64,000 nucleotides of DNA from Axinella damicornis (lineage: Eukaryota > Porifera > Demospongiae > Axinellida > Axinellidae). The DNA lies in NCBI GenBank assembly GCA_963931865.1, contig OZ007512.1, forward strand, positions 11,602,756 through 11,666,755, in the 5' to 3' direction. The position numbers and the translations under genes were made by a program. The notes under the pieces were generated by a model that saw only the letters and a program-made list of their open reading frames with translations, had not been told where the DNA came from and did not search any database. This document shows, in pieces, positions 55,148 through 64,000 of this stretch (position 1 is its first letter; every line of letters begins with the position of its first letter).

Positions 55148-56953
55148 CTGTTTTGGATGGTGGATTGGTATCCATTGCTGCTGACGAATCTGGGGCTGGA
55201 ACAACATCGCAGTCACCTGGTCGTGGACATTTACGTCCGGACTTCTTCTCTCTCCTGCTACGAGCATTTCTCCGAAGTTGTGTGAGGTTCACTCGATGCT
55301 TAGATTGCTGCTGCTGGTCTACTCCAACAGACATCTTTGCTGCCAGTATGTGGTAACAAGTTGTAGTTGATGGGCAAGAGCATGTCTCCCGGGGGAATAG
55401 TGTCACCACATGCGGTCGCTCAGAGCCAAGAACCGTGAAAGTGTGCAGTTTTGTGTCCAGATTAATCCGGTTCTGCTCAACAATCAGCCTTGCCCTTTCC
55501 ATTTGGCTGAATTGTGTAGGTGAGTCGTGTGTGGAAGTAGGTACACGCACTTCGGGGGTGTGTCCTGGTTGAGCTGACAGAGTCCCCTTGATTCTGCTGA
55601 CAATTTCATCAGGACTAAAGGCTGAGTTGGGAACGGGAGTGCAGTCTTGAAGCTGTTGGTACTGTGGGTGGAGATGGTAGTTTCCCATGTCATGTTGTCC
55701 TCGGGCAATTTCCACCAAGTAATAAGATTGCAGGTGGTGGAGTGCCAAGGCCATGCAATCTACTGGAGCCTCTCTCCAATCTTGGAGTTGCTTTAAGACA
55801 AAATTGAGGCCCTCTGCTTGGTTGTTGGTAATGCCGCTGTATGGGTCGTAAATCCCATAAGGCTCAATTACCCACCTTGCTATTGAGGTGATGTCAGGTG
55901 CTATTTCGTTGGTGTAATATTCACGAAATGGAGCACTCCATTTTTGTGTGACCTTTTCCAACATTTCTTTGTATTCCACCTCGGACGATTGGTGAAACAG
56001 GTCTCGGACATCTGTGAGATAGATGGAGACTTCCTCTGATTTTGCACCATGACTGCGAAGCCACCTTGTGACATTTTGAAATACATGATTCCAGCACCGT
56101 AGGCGGGTTGCTGTAGGTAGGTTGGAAGTGATTGCATTAACAATTCCCCTCTCCTCATCTGTTATTATTGGGTGGGTAGATTTCATCAAGGAACGCACTA
56201 GCTTTGTGCATGTTCCAATGAACTCTTCATGGTGAGGTTGGAATTTGCGCTCGTGGAGTAGGAACGCTGCAGGCATTACAGGTGCTTCCTTGAACAGAGT
56301 GTGGCGAAAGGACAGTACGGAAACATAAAAATCACCGAGTTGGAATGTAGTGTCATAAGACAGCAACTGAGGAGACGGTGACTTCAGGAGGAGCACACGA
56401 TCAAGCTCTTGAAGCATAGCCTTCTGACCACATACACAAACAAGGTCTGGGAATGTCTTGATCTGGTGGATGAAGTCAGGCATGTCTATGGCTATTTCGT
56501 GCAAGTTATATAGGGTGTCATGTGAGATCCTTTGCTCCCGTAGGTATTTCATTCGGATGTTTTCAACCTGCGTAGAGTCACGCGGTTGTAAAACAGGAAT
56601 GTGCGATTTTGGTGGGAGCTTTGTGATCGATGACTTGTATACTTGTGAGGTTGTGGCACTAGAGCACTGGGCTTTCAAGCCGCTCATCACAGAGGGACAT
56701 GTTCGGACATGCTTCCTCTTGTCATGCTTCCTATTCCCATGGGGAAAATCGGTTGCCACATTTTCATCCCCCAAATAGTGAACGACAACAAAGTTGTTGT
56801 AGGGCACCAGTTCATATGCATGCCTCACAAAATCAGAAGATGCTCCTTTGGGGGTATCTAGCTGAAAGTAAGTCTTCCTGACTTTGGGGCTTTTCTTCGG
56901 TAGTTTCTTCACCCCTTGGTTTACCCATCGATACTGGTCACTCTTCCAGTCGT
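55148..56953 (-). CDS. MULE transposase with SWIM zinc finger
   Basis: 602 codons, open throughout. DDE-type core: Asp in LLSYDTTFQLGDFYVSVL, Asp in PIITDEERGIVNAI, the MULE C-x2-H in LRCWNHVFQNV, and NNQAEGLNFVLK as a likely region for the Glu. SWIM-type C-x-C-xn-C-x-H follows (CSCPSTTTCYHI), then a basic tail (RRNARSRREKKSGRK). An upstream exon at 57792-58043 would supply the start. No frame break seen. Confidence 0.88.
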
Positions 56954-57329
56954 CTGTAAAGAATTGCAGACCCTATTAGGTATGATACTCTACTTGTACA
57001 TTCCAGTTTGAAACGGGACTGGTATACTACCCTCATGTCAGGATTTCTGCCCTAAGAAACGTTTCATGTATACTCATTCCCTATACCCTACTGCAGGTCT
57101 GAACAAAGAACTGAAGTACATGACTTGTAACTATACCAGCATCAGTTACTCAGTTATAATTATTCTCTTGAATCTGACAAATATTAATGACAAGTAGTCC
57201 AGCCCCACAGCCACTGAAGTGAAAGTTGTGAGAGAAGATTCATGAGCTAAACTGGCTCCAAAGTTGCACGTATGGTCTAACCCCAACCAGTTTAGTATGT
57301 ATGTATAAACGGTGCTTTATTAATTGGAA

Positions 57330-57448
57330 GTAGATATTGGTCCAGCATAGGTAATAGCCCCATAGGTAATGGTCACACAGGCATGCACCGGCCCTGGCTC
57401 TAACTTACCACCAACTGTTGCCCTACTTCCTGCTGGACCAATTGCCAC
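57330..57448. mobile_element. MITE, GTGGATATTGGTCC family, copy 3 (in the MULE)
   Basis: Ends gtagatattggtccagca and tgctggaccaattgccac, more diverged than the other copies. Inserted in the MULE. Confidence 0.75.
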
Positions 57449-57791
57449 TTCCTAACACAATGCCAGGTGCATGTGGCGTATCATGCATGAGTGATATTAT
57501 GAACACCAGCAGGTGGTAATTTGATGAGCTTTAAAATAGTCTAGCTAGTTTATAGAAGAACACTTGATCATGAAAAGACTCAAGAGGGTGTGAAATTTGA
57601 TGAAAAAGACATGGTGGTCACATATCAGTTCCTTGCACCATCCTGTGGTGCACATGATACCTAATTGCAGGTATAAATTATGACAATACTTGGGCCATAA
57701 ATTCCATCAAATCATGAGGTACACCAAATGTTTCTCCAGAAAAGCCATAATTGGTACCGGCTCATAATACCAGTTATATATTTATGCATAC

Positions 57792-58043
57792 CCTTTTTGG
57801 ACAGGTCTTTCCCTGGAGAGTACACATACACTTCTCCAGCCTTTGGTTTCACTGGAGGAAGATTGGAGACAGTTTCTTCCGATGGATTCGTCAGTAGTTC
57901 CACCACGGTAGATATTGCCACTGGACAAGCCGATACTCTGGCTACTACACTCATTGTGTTCGCGTGGAGTTGGCCACGGTAGATATTGCCACTGGACGAG
58001 CCGATACTCTGGCTACTACACTCATTGTGTTCGCGTGGAGTTG
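57792..58043 (-). CDS. MULE first exon (tentative)
   Basis: Reading MSVVARVSACPVAISTVVEL to a GTATGC donor at 57791. A 71-bp tandem duplication (57901-57971 and 57972-58042) puts a second copy of the ATG region in another frame, so the true start is uncertain. Confidence 0.4.
57901..58042. repeat. 71-bp tandem duplication at the MULE 5' end
   Basis: Two copies starting ccacggtagatattgccact, differing at one position (ggacaagcc versus ggacgagcc). A unit of 71 is not a multiple of three. Confidence 0.9.
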
Positions 58044-58187
58044 GCGCGGAATCCCGCGGAATTTTCAACTACCACGCATGCGTCGTACTCAACCTTTGAC
58101 CCCTGGTCCGTTCCGGTAAATAAGGTGGTGTTTCCTGTCCGGAACGTTCCGTTCCGTTCCGTTCCGTTCCGGGAAATACGGACGGCC

Positions 58188-58235
58188 CCGGTGGTTTACC
58201 CTACAGTCCACGGAAAGTATGCGAAGATGACGTCA
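58188..58235 (-). promoter_or_regulatory. Distal half of the gene B promoter block, with CRE/ATF site
   Basis: ccggtggtttaccctacagt onward to TGACGTCA at 58228-58235. It corresponds to 15661-15708 and lies 6.2 kb from the gene B ATG because of the MULE. Confidence 0.75.
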
Positions 58236-59597
58236 CAATAGCATTGAGCACACTGTACTGCATGCTGCATAGCCGCGTTCACACATACATTTTCGCAATG
58301 GGGCATTTTTACAGCTCGATCAGCTCATGAATTCCAAATTGGGAAGGAGTGTTCTAGGTCCCTTTCTGCTGCGCAGATCAATCTGCTACAGATTCATGGC
58401 TCCACAAAATTCCTCTCACAAGCATCTCAAACAGAGGTATGAGAGGGTTTCGCAGTGTGGCATGGTAGATGAATTAGTCTCGGTACCAGACCTCTTGACC
58501 AAGTATATATCCCAGGTACAATAGCTGTGGGGAGCATTTCAACATTCAATATTCATAAGTAGCCGCTGCAATAAGAATAAACTGGCCACACTCATTTCAA
58601 GATTGAGGAAACTTGTTTCCAAGGCAATGACTTACCATTCAGTGCATGGGATCAAGACGTACCTCTTTAGTCTGGTGTCCATGCCATGCATCGATCTCCT
58701 ACTCTGCTCACTTAACCAACTTGGCCAATACACCTTATAAGAACACATAGCTACTCATAGGTTTAATGAAAGGCGGCAATACGTACTTTACTAAGTTTTC
58801 CTTTGCAAGGCTTGGCTTGTTACATGGCTCCCGGCTTGACTTTGCTTGCTTTACAGTCTGAGTCATCACAGCTTGAGAAAGGCTAGTTTACAACAGTTTA
58901 CAAATGTTGTAAATGCAAGTGTGCAAGCCAGTTTACAAGTTTGTAAATGAATGCTTACTTACAGGGGTTCATTTACAAACTTAATTGTAAACTGCTTTGT
59001 ACACTAGCATTTACAACATTTGTATATAAACTGTTGCAAACTAGCCTTTCTCAAGCTGTGCATTGCACTATATACTTCTGTATACGTACATGGACGTTGG
59101 TATTGCATGATTCTGCAGTTCATTCACTTTATTTTGCAATTGTTCCTCAACAGTCCTATAGGCCTTATATAAATTAATAATTGTGCCTATAGGCAAATTA
59201 TACCACCAATTATTAACCAACATAACAGTTGCTTGGTGGCAATATAATCTCCTACAATAATTACTTTTAATACCAGTCTGCTCTGGTGTTCCGATTGGGA
59301 ATCATGATCAGTTCTTGGGACTTTAATTGCTCTTCCTTATTATAATATTATAATGATGACATAGTATTACATAGTCAGTAAGATTCACACTGCATGGAAG
59401 CACATGCTGACGAACTCTGATCCTCAAGCTATATACTTCCTTAGCATAATAATTAGGTAAGGCATAAAGCTGCAGATACATGTACCGCTTAACATAATGA
59501 AACTAAATGCAAGACATGGCATAACACTCTCAAACTAGACTCTAATCTGCATCATCGATGTCTACACGTCAAGTTTTCACAATGGAAAATTTGGGTT
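58236..59597. other. Intergenic region between genes D and B
   Basis: No supported gene. 58350-58460 (ctctcacaagcatctcaaac, gagagggtttcgcag) resembles 29705-29775 upstream of gene C, so promoter-side DNA was duplicated with the genes. One palindromic MITE lies at 58866-59059. Confidence 0.5.
58866..59059. mobile_element. Palindromic MITE upstream of gene B
   Basis: Arms contain cacagcttgagaaaggctag and its inverse ctagcctttctcaagctgtg, with gtttacaa/ttgtaaac repeats inside. About 195 bp. Confidence 0.8.
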
Positions 59598-60593
59598 TTA
59601 TTCATTTGGTTGAAGCTTATTGAATTCTCCTAGCACATACGACATTGTTGGTCGGTTGTCAGGGTGATCTTGTATGCAGTGAGTCACAAGGCCATGCATG
59701 AAGGGCCATCTGCTTTGAACTACTTGCACCATGCCAGGAAGAAACCCGTACAGTGGAAACTGTCCCATAATCACCTCACACAGGAGAACTCCGTAGCTGT
59801 AGACATCCAACTTTCCTGTCTGATGGATCCCTATCTCGTTTTGGACTTCAGGGGCTGTGTAAGCAGGTGCACCTGGGCCTGTGGTCTTGGCCTCGATTGC
59901 GAGTTTAGCAGATCCAAAATCGGAGAGCTTCGCTTTCCACTGGTTGTTTGGTTTGGCCTCCAAAAGGACGTTAGCAGAACTCACATCTCGGTGGATGATT
60001 TCGCCTCCTTGGTGAAGGTGAAGGTAGTTGAGAGCGGATGCAACATCTCGGAAGATACTCACCTTGCTAGAGTCTTGCAGACGATGATTCTCGTATGCCT
60101 TTCTAAGTGAGGTGTCAAGCAATTCCGTAACAATAAGTGGGTCATTTTCTGCATCGATCACAGCAGCCATGAGCAACACCAGGTTGGGATGTCGAATCTG
60201 CGCCATGATGCCAATTTCCTTCCGAATTATCTCCATGACTTCAGGATGTCGGATCATGTCATGTAGACATTTCACAGCCACCTTTTGACCTCGAAATATT
60301 CCCTCCACAACAAAGCCCCAGGCTCCACTACCAAGGAATTTTTGTGTGTTGAGGGTGATTTCATTTCGGGGGACTTCCCAGAAATCGCTTTGGTGGGAGT
60401 GTTGAGAATGTGTTCGCTGTGGGTACTTCTGAATTTGCTCAGTAAGTGTCAATACTCGTTGTCTTAATTGATCTTTTTCGTTCTGTACGCTCTGTAAGAA
60501 TCGATCTTTCTCTTGCGTTAGCTGCCTAAGCCGTAGCTGTTCTGCCTGAGATGCTTGCAGGAGGCCATCTTTCTCTGCTACGAGGTGAGACAG
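59598..60593 (-). CDS. Gene D kinase exon (TKL type 2), C-terminal
   Basis: 331 codons plus stop. Glycine loop GSGAWGFV, VAVK lysine, HRDVSSANVLL, DFG, YTAPEV and LDVYSYGVLL. Very close to gene C's kinase, with a short insertion (FLQSVQNEKDQL) in the leading coil. AATAAA overlaps the stop codon, as in gene C. Confidence 0.9.
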   Translation of the reverse strand: MSHLVAEKDGLLQASQAEQLRLRQLTQEKDRFLQSVQNEKDQLRQRVLTLTEQIQKYPQRTHSQHSHQSDFWEVPRNEITLNTQKFLGSGAWGFVVEGIFRGQKVAVKCLHDMIRHPEVMEIIRKEIGIMAQIRHPNLVLLMAAVIDAENDPLIVTELLDTSLRKAYENHRLQDSSKVSIFRDVASALNYLHLHQGGEIIHRDVSSANVLLEAKPNNQWKAKLSDFGSAKLAIEAKTTGPGAPAYTAPEVQNEIGIHQTGKLDVYSYGVLLCEVIMGQFPLYGFLPGMVQVVQSRWPFMHGLVTHCIQDHPDNRPTMSYVLGEFNKLQPNE

Positions 60594-60691
60594 CTGCAGT
60601 ACACACACAAAAAATAGGTCTACTTATTAAACTTTGCTGTAGGCTCATCAATGTTCAGCATGCATCATAAACAATTAATGGTTGCTATTAT

Positions 60692-60733
<42 letters not shown>

Positions 60734-63700
60734 CGTTACTCATGATAAAGATCTTCCAGGCTCTCGCCTTATATTGGCTTTTCCCTTCCTGTTTCCACCA
60801 AATTTCTATTCATGAAAAAACAACAGAGGGGGAGAAGATGTATTCTAGTGCATCATACATAATATACACTGCACTTATTTACCTTTGCTTTTTGCTCTTC
60901 TAGTTTCTCCCTGACAGTGACGGCTTGGTTAAACTGTTGGTTCACCTTCCTCAACTGCTGCTGAACAACTTCCAGCTGGGCTCGCTGCAGTTGATTGGTT
61001 TGTTCCAGTCGGGTCTTCTGCTCTTGCAGCTGACGATTATTAGCTTGCTCTAGTTGGGCCGGACTCTCATGCTGCTGAGCTTGGAACAGCTGCTTGATCT
61101 GATCTTGGAGCCTTCTGTTGTCAGATTCAATCTGGTGGAACGTAATATGACACTTCTGAAATTTCTCCTTCCAAAGATCAGCCTGTGGGATAATAATACT
61201 TGTTACACACAATCATACAAGTATTAATTACGTGATTGAGTTCTTTATATAAACTCAACTCAATATAAACTCAACCAGATTTGCTGACAATATGTACTAG
61301 CTACATAACAGAGCACCTCAGTAAAATGTTAGCATGGCAAAGGGGTGAGCAAGAGCATATGATGATATCATCATCATGACAATGCCGATGATGTCATCAT
61401 GCACTATATATTGGGGAGAGCTATGCAGTGATGCATACTTAATTCACCTGTGCTTTATGTGCTTCTATCTCTCCTCTCAGGTCATCGTTCTCTCTCCTCA
61501 AAGCTCCAACCTCCCCTCTCAGCTTGGACAACTCTGCACTCTGACTGGAGAGTGTTTCTCTCCATCGTGAAGCATCACGATTGGCTCGGGTGGCATCATA
61601 CATTGCACAGTCCACCATTTCTCCAGATCGTGGTTTGTGCTGGAACTCGTCACTAACACCTTGAGTAACCTGTTCTTCCATTCCCTTAGCTTGCTCAAGT
61701 AGATTTCGAAGCTTCATTAGCTCCTGTTGTTGCATTTTAACGGTAGCTTCGGAGTCTGTGACGTCCTCAGTGAGTTTGGTAACAACATCAAAGTACATAT
61801 CATACGCTTCCAAAGCTTTCGGACAAAGTTCTGCCTCATTCGAAGGTTTCTTGAGATAGTCCAGCTGTCTGTCCCTTTGCTCAACCTTTGTATGAAAATC
61901 TTCGATACTCTGAAGTTTATCTTCGATCTCTTGCTCCTTCTCTCTAAGACTTTCTTTCAACACTCGGATCTCCTCGCCTTGAATTCTGAGTTTTTTGTCT
62001 CTAGTATCCATCTCGCTTCGCAACTCGGCTATTTCATTCTGCCCACGTTCCACCTCATTTGTCTTTCTTCTCATTTCTTCCATCATGTCAGCGTGCAACC
62101 GGATGTGACCATCGAGAGCATTTTCGAGGCACTTTGCTTTCTCTGAATCAGGTAGATTCGCACACACAACACTGGCCACAGCACCCTGTAGGATATCCAG
62201 TTGTTATCACAACAAACCCAACATGCAGTAGAGTAGGCTACCGCTATATTTCAACCCGATCGAGCTATGTAACCAATAGCTCATAACCTGTACCACTGGC
62301 AAATTGCTGCACTTGGAATGGAATGGGTTTATAGTAAGCTTCTTTGGCCGTTTTCCTGCTGGCGCATCAGTATCATAGTATTTCGAAATTTCCTTGGCCA
62401 TCCCTAAATAAAGGACTCGAATAGTACATCATTCTATATAGCACTTCCATAACGGATTTCTGTATATGCAAATCTCCCTCCCATTTGAGTAGGGAGTGTG
62501 ATGCACTCACTACTGCTAATTATAATTGTTATAGTGATAGTCTTGGCAGATAATGCTTACGTATGTAACTTGACCATACTATGCTACACTCAAGGAGTAC
62601 TACACAGTCATATGACCAATCTTCAGTATGACATCACATGATGCGTGCTTTATTTGGGATGAGCCGTACGTAAGCTAACCTATGGGCTGCCAGACTGAGC
62701 TGTAATACAACCTGTTGGATACAATCAGAGTGTACTCAGGTATCCACTGGGTGAGAGTAAGACCTAAGGCGGCATCACTCTGTCGGTCGTCTGTGAAATC
62801 TCGTGATGACCAGGATTCAATGATTGCTAAACCCGACAATAACATTGGATCCCCCAAAAATAAAATGTATACGCCTGCATGTGTACCTGATAGCTGATCA
62901 GTAGCTATGGTAATTTCGAAATTTCCAGGCTACTTCCCACAGGTTCTGCTTCCAAGCTCTAAACTTTAGGGCAACAATCGAGTTCTCCCACAAGGCTTGC
63001 CCAGTTTTCGTAAGCTTACAGCTCCAAGATACCGAGGGAGTGAATAGTACTGTAACAACAATTCTACATGCCGTAATAACAGTTGTACATGCCATGAATA
63101 GTACACCATAATAACAATGTATGTGCTGTGCTGTTGAGGAACTTTGGCTAACTATTAAATTAATGATATTGTGCAAATTCATGCCTGCATTTCCATTCTA
63201 ATTCCCACTTGCCCCTTATAATTAATAGCAACTGATGCAACACGTGCAGTCACTCTATACTAGCTATACTCAGCAGTCTGCACCCATTTGTTACCACACT
63301 GCCCTCACACGTCAGCCCAACCCCCAGATTCTACCACAGTGCGTGGGCGATCCTTTGATGTGCCGCGGAGGATAAATTGGTTATCCTCCGCGTTGACGAA
63401 ATTGAACCACGCTGTGCTGAGAATCAGAGAGCTATACTGTCCTAGCAGCCGGATCCAGCTACTAACTTGACTTGAGGTTATGTCTGTGGTACATGTAGAA
63501 GTCGGTTCTACTAGGAGGTTATGCGGTGTATCCTCCTTGGCTTCAGCTCCGCCTCAGCCAAACTTTCCCATGGAGGATAAATCGCATAACCTCCACGATC
63601 CTATACATAGACCACCTTCAGTTGAAATACTGAATAGTAGTGTTGCATGGCTGGATCTGAATTGTGAGACTACAGCACGTAAAGACTAGCTGCTCAACAG

Positions 63701-64000
63701 TAATTATAAGGCTGATCGTTCGGCGTATGAAGATATGGTGGGGGAGGCCTGCCTGGGAGATCTGGTCATGCCCCCCCCCCCCAAGTGTCCCAAGTGTCCA
63801 CCTTATGTTATCACATGTGATCAGATCCCAGATCTCCCCGGCCTTCGCATGCCGTATTTGCATACTTCAAGCGATCAGATACTGCATGGTGGTGGGAATC
63901 CAGGGAATGGCCTGGGAACGAAGCCAGTTAATTAACAGTTCAATACCTCTCTGTCAGTTATTTCCTCTGTCTCCCCACTCCGCCTGATAGCATCTCCCAG
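59598..64000 (-). CDS. Gene D: coiled-coil and TKL kinase (type 2) with degraded CARD and UBAN regions, 5' end outside window
   Basis: Exons read: 63947-64000+ (tail of exon 1, LGDAIRRSGETEEITDR), a tentative 62680-62880, 62288-62403, 61448-62185, 60883-61182 and 59598-60593. The exon at 62288-62403 keeps only MAKEISKYYD of the CARD-like region. The exon at 60883-61182 starts ADLWKEKFQKCHI, so the ERxxR half of the UBAN core is gone. The kinase is intact. It is therefore probably a scaffold kinase that no longer binds ubiquitin in the same way, or a decaying paralog. Exon order is inferred by alignment to genes A-C, and the exon 1 to 62880 join does not keep frame in my reading. Confidence 0.7.
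60692..60733. repeat. Poly-G tract (about 42)
   Basis: Uninterrupted run of G in the gene D intron just upstream of the kinase exon. Length likely unstable. Confidence 0.95.
60883..61182 (-). CDS. Gene D coil exon with broken UBAN core
   Basis: 100 codons, phase 0. The start ADLWKEKFQKCHITFHQIES aligns with ADVWKEDFQKERDDR of gene A, but Asp is Lys, and the segment from ER through the next 40 residues is deleted. The Gln-rich coil after it (LEQTNQLQRAQLEVVQQQLR) remains. Confidence 0.75.
61448..62185 (-). CDS. Gene D fused coiled-coil exon
   Basis: 246 codons, phase 0. NLPDSEKAKCLENALDGHIR at the start and ELSKLRGEVGALRRENDDLR at the end, the same fused layout as gene B exon 5. Confidence 0.85.
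62288..62403 (-). CDS. Gene D remnant of the CARD-like exon
   Basis: Two bases plus 38 codons, MAKEISKYYDTDAPAGKRPK onward. Only the first helix resembles MAREISYYVDPEN of gene A; the helix 2-3 segment is absent. Confidence 0.5.
62680..62880 (-). CDS. Possible extra exon of gene D, unrecognised
   Basis: Open stretch GDPMLLSGLAIIESWSSRDF to YYSSVWQPI, ending in a GT donor whose phase (1) fits the following exon, giving WQPIGMAKEIS. The acceptor is uncertain and its phase does not match exon 1. I do not recognise the sequence. Confidence 0.3.
63328..63605. mobile_element. Repeated element with inverted segments, copy 2
   Basis: attctaccacagtgcgtggg onward, parallel to 40223-40508 over its length. 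In intron 1 of gene D. Confidence 0.75.
63947..64000 (-). CDS. Gene D exon 1, 3' part only
   Basis: Encodes LGDAIRRSGETEEITDR up to a GTATTG donor, matching VGDAGRQSETIEV (gene C) and VGDAGRQSEATEV (gene B). It shows that another array member starts just beyond the right edge. Confidence 0.75.

Larger units (their letters stand above)
52048..58187 (-). mobile_element. Mutator-like DNA transposon (MULE), 6.14 kb
   Basis: TIRs of about 94 bp begin ggccgtccgtatttcccgga and end as the exact inverse. Each contains about five GGAAC units and then accttatttaccggaacgga. TSD of 8 bp (ccggtggt) or 9 bp (cccggtggt) at 52039-52047 and 58187-58195. It carries a MULE transposase with SWIM finger and a Ulp1-PHD protein, both on the minus strand, and has itself been hit by MITEs at 55061 and 57330. 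Probably young, because the two TIRs are very similar. Confidence 0.92.

Noticed and set aside
1..64000. tRNA, rRNA or other structured RNA genes
   Set aside because: None recognised by eye; the many hairpins have MITE features (TSDs, family copies) instead.

Overview
The window looks like metazoan nuclear DNA, most likely from a sponge. The genes have many short phase-0 introns, and they encode tyrosine-kinase-like (TKL) kinases of a type I associate with sponge gene expansions. Repeats are dense: CA/TG, poly-C and poly-G tracts, foldback elements, Mutator-type MITEs and a Crypton. The species assignment is an inference from gene style; nothing in the sequence fixes it. All the host genes I can support lie on the minus strand, so transcription runs from high to low coordinates.

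The core is a tandem array of paralogous multi-exon genes, which I call D (64000+ to 59598), B (51955 to 31077), C (29176 to 16730), A (15465 to 3299) and 0 (2918 to beyond position 1). A, B and C begin with the same kind of basic, Ser/Thr-rich first exon, and the tail of a fourth such exon (D) sits at the right edge. The body is built from interchangeable exons: a long coiled coil, a CARD-like exon, a second coiled coil, and an exon opening with the UBAN signature (DFxxERxxR) of NEMO, ABIN and optineurin. The C-terminus is one of three alternatives. Gene A (about 2358 aa by my splice model) ends in a His/Gln/Pro-rich region and a C-x2-C-x14-H-x3-C zinc finger like that of NEMO and optineurin. 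Gene B (about 1218 aa) ends in one kind of TKL kinase (type 1) plus a short tail. Gene C (about 1419 aa) and gene D end in a second kind (type 2). Gene 0 starts directly with a type 1 kinase. Almost every internal exon is a multiple of three, which would allow exon swapping, loss and fusion.

By family knowledge, CARD domains recruit death-fold partners, UBAN coils bind linear or K63 ubiquitin chains, and NEMO-type fingers help bind ubiquitin. TKL kinases such as RIPKs signal from such assemblies. The cluster therefore looks like an innate-immune or NF-kB-type set of ubiquitin-sensing scaffolds with alternative effector ends. This function is inferred.

Genes A, B and C share a promoter-like block of about 58 bp with a perfect TGACGTCA (CRE/ATF) site. 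In gene B this block is split by a 6.1-kb Mutator-like element (52048-58187) that encodes a MULE transposase and a Ulp1-PHD protein. Other mobile DNA fills introns and intergenic gaps: a Crypton tyrosine recombinase (38163-39599), a foldback element with repeat-array arms (48375-51367), a foldback nest (42865-46980), a pair of inverted arms flanking a gene C exon (19758-22297), two copies of a 0.56-kb element with a zinc-finger mini-ORF, and many MITEs, several with clear 9-10 bp target-site duplications.

Stretches without genes: 2919-3298 is a compact intergenic gap. 15709-16729 (promoter side of A) holds a MITE and a diverged tandem duplication. 29660-31076 is AT-rich intergenic DNA with no gene I can support. 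58236-59597 is intergenic with one palindromic MITE. The other long gaps are introns full of mobile elements.
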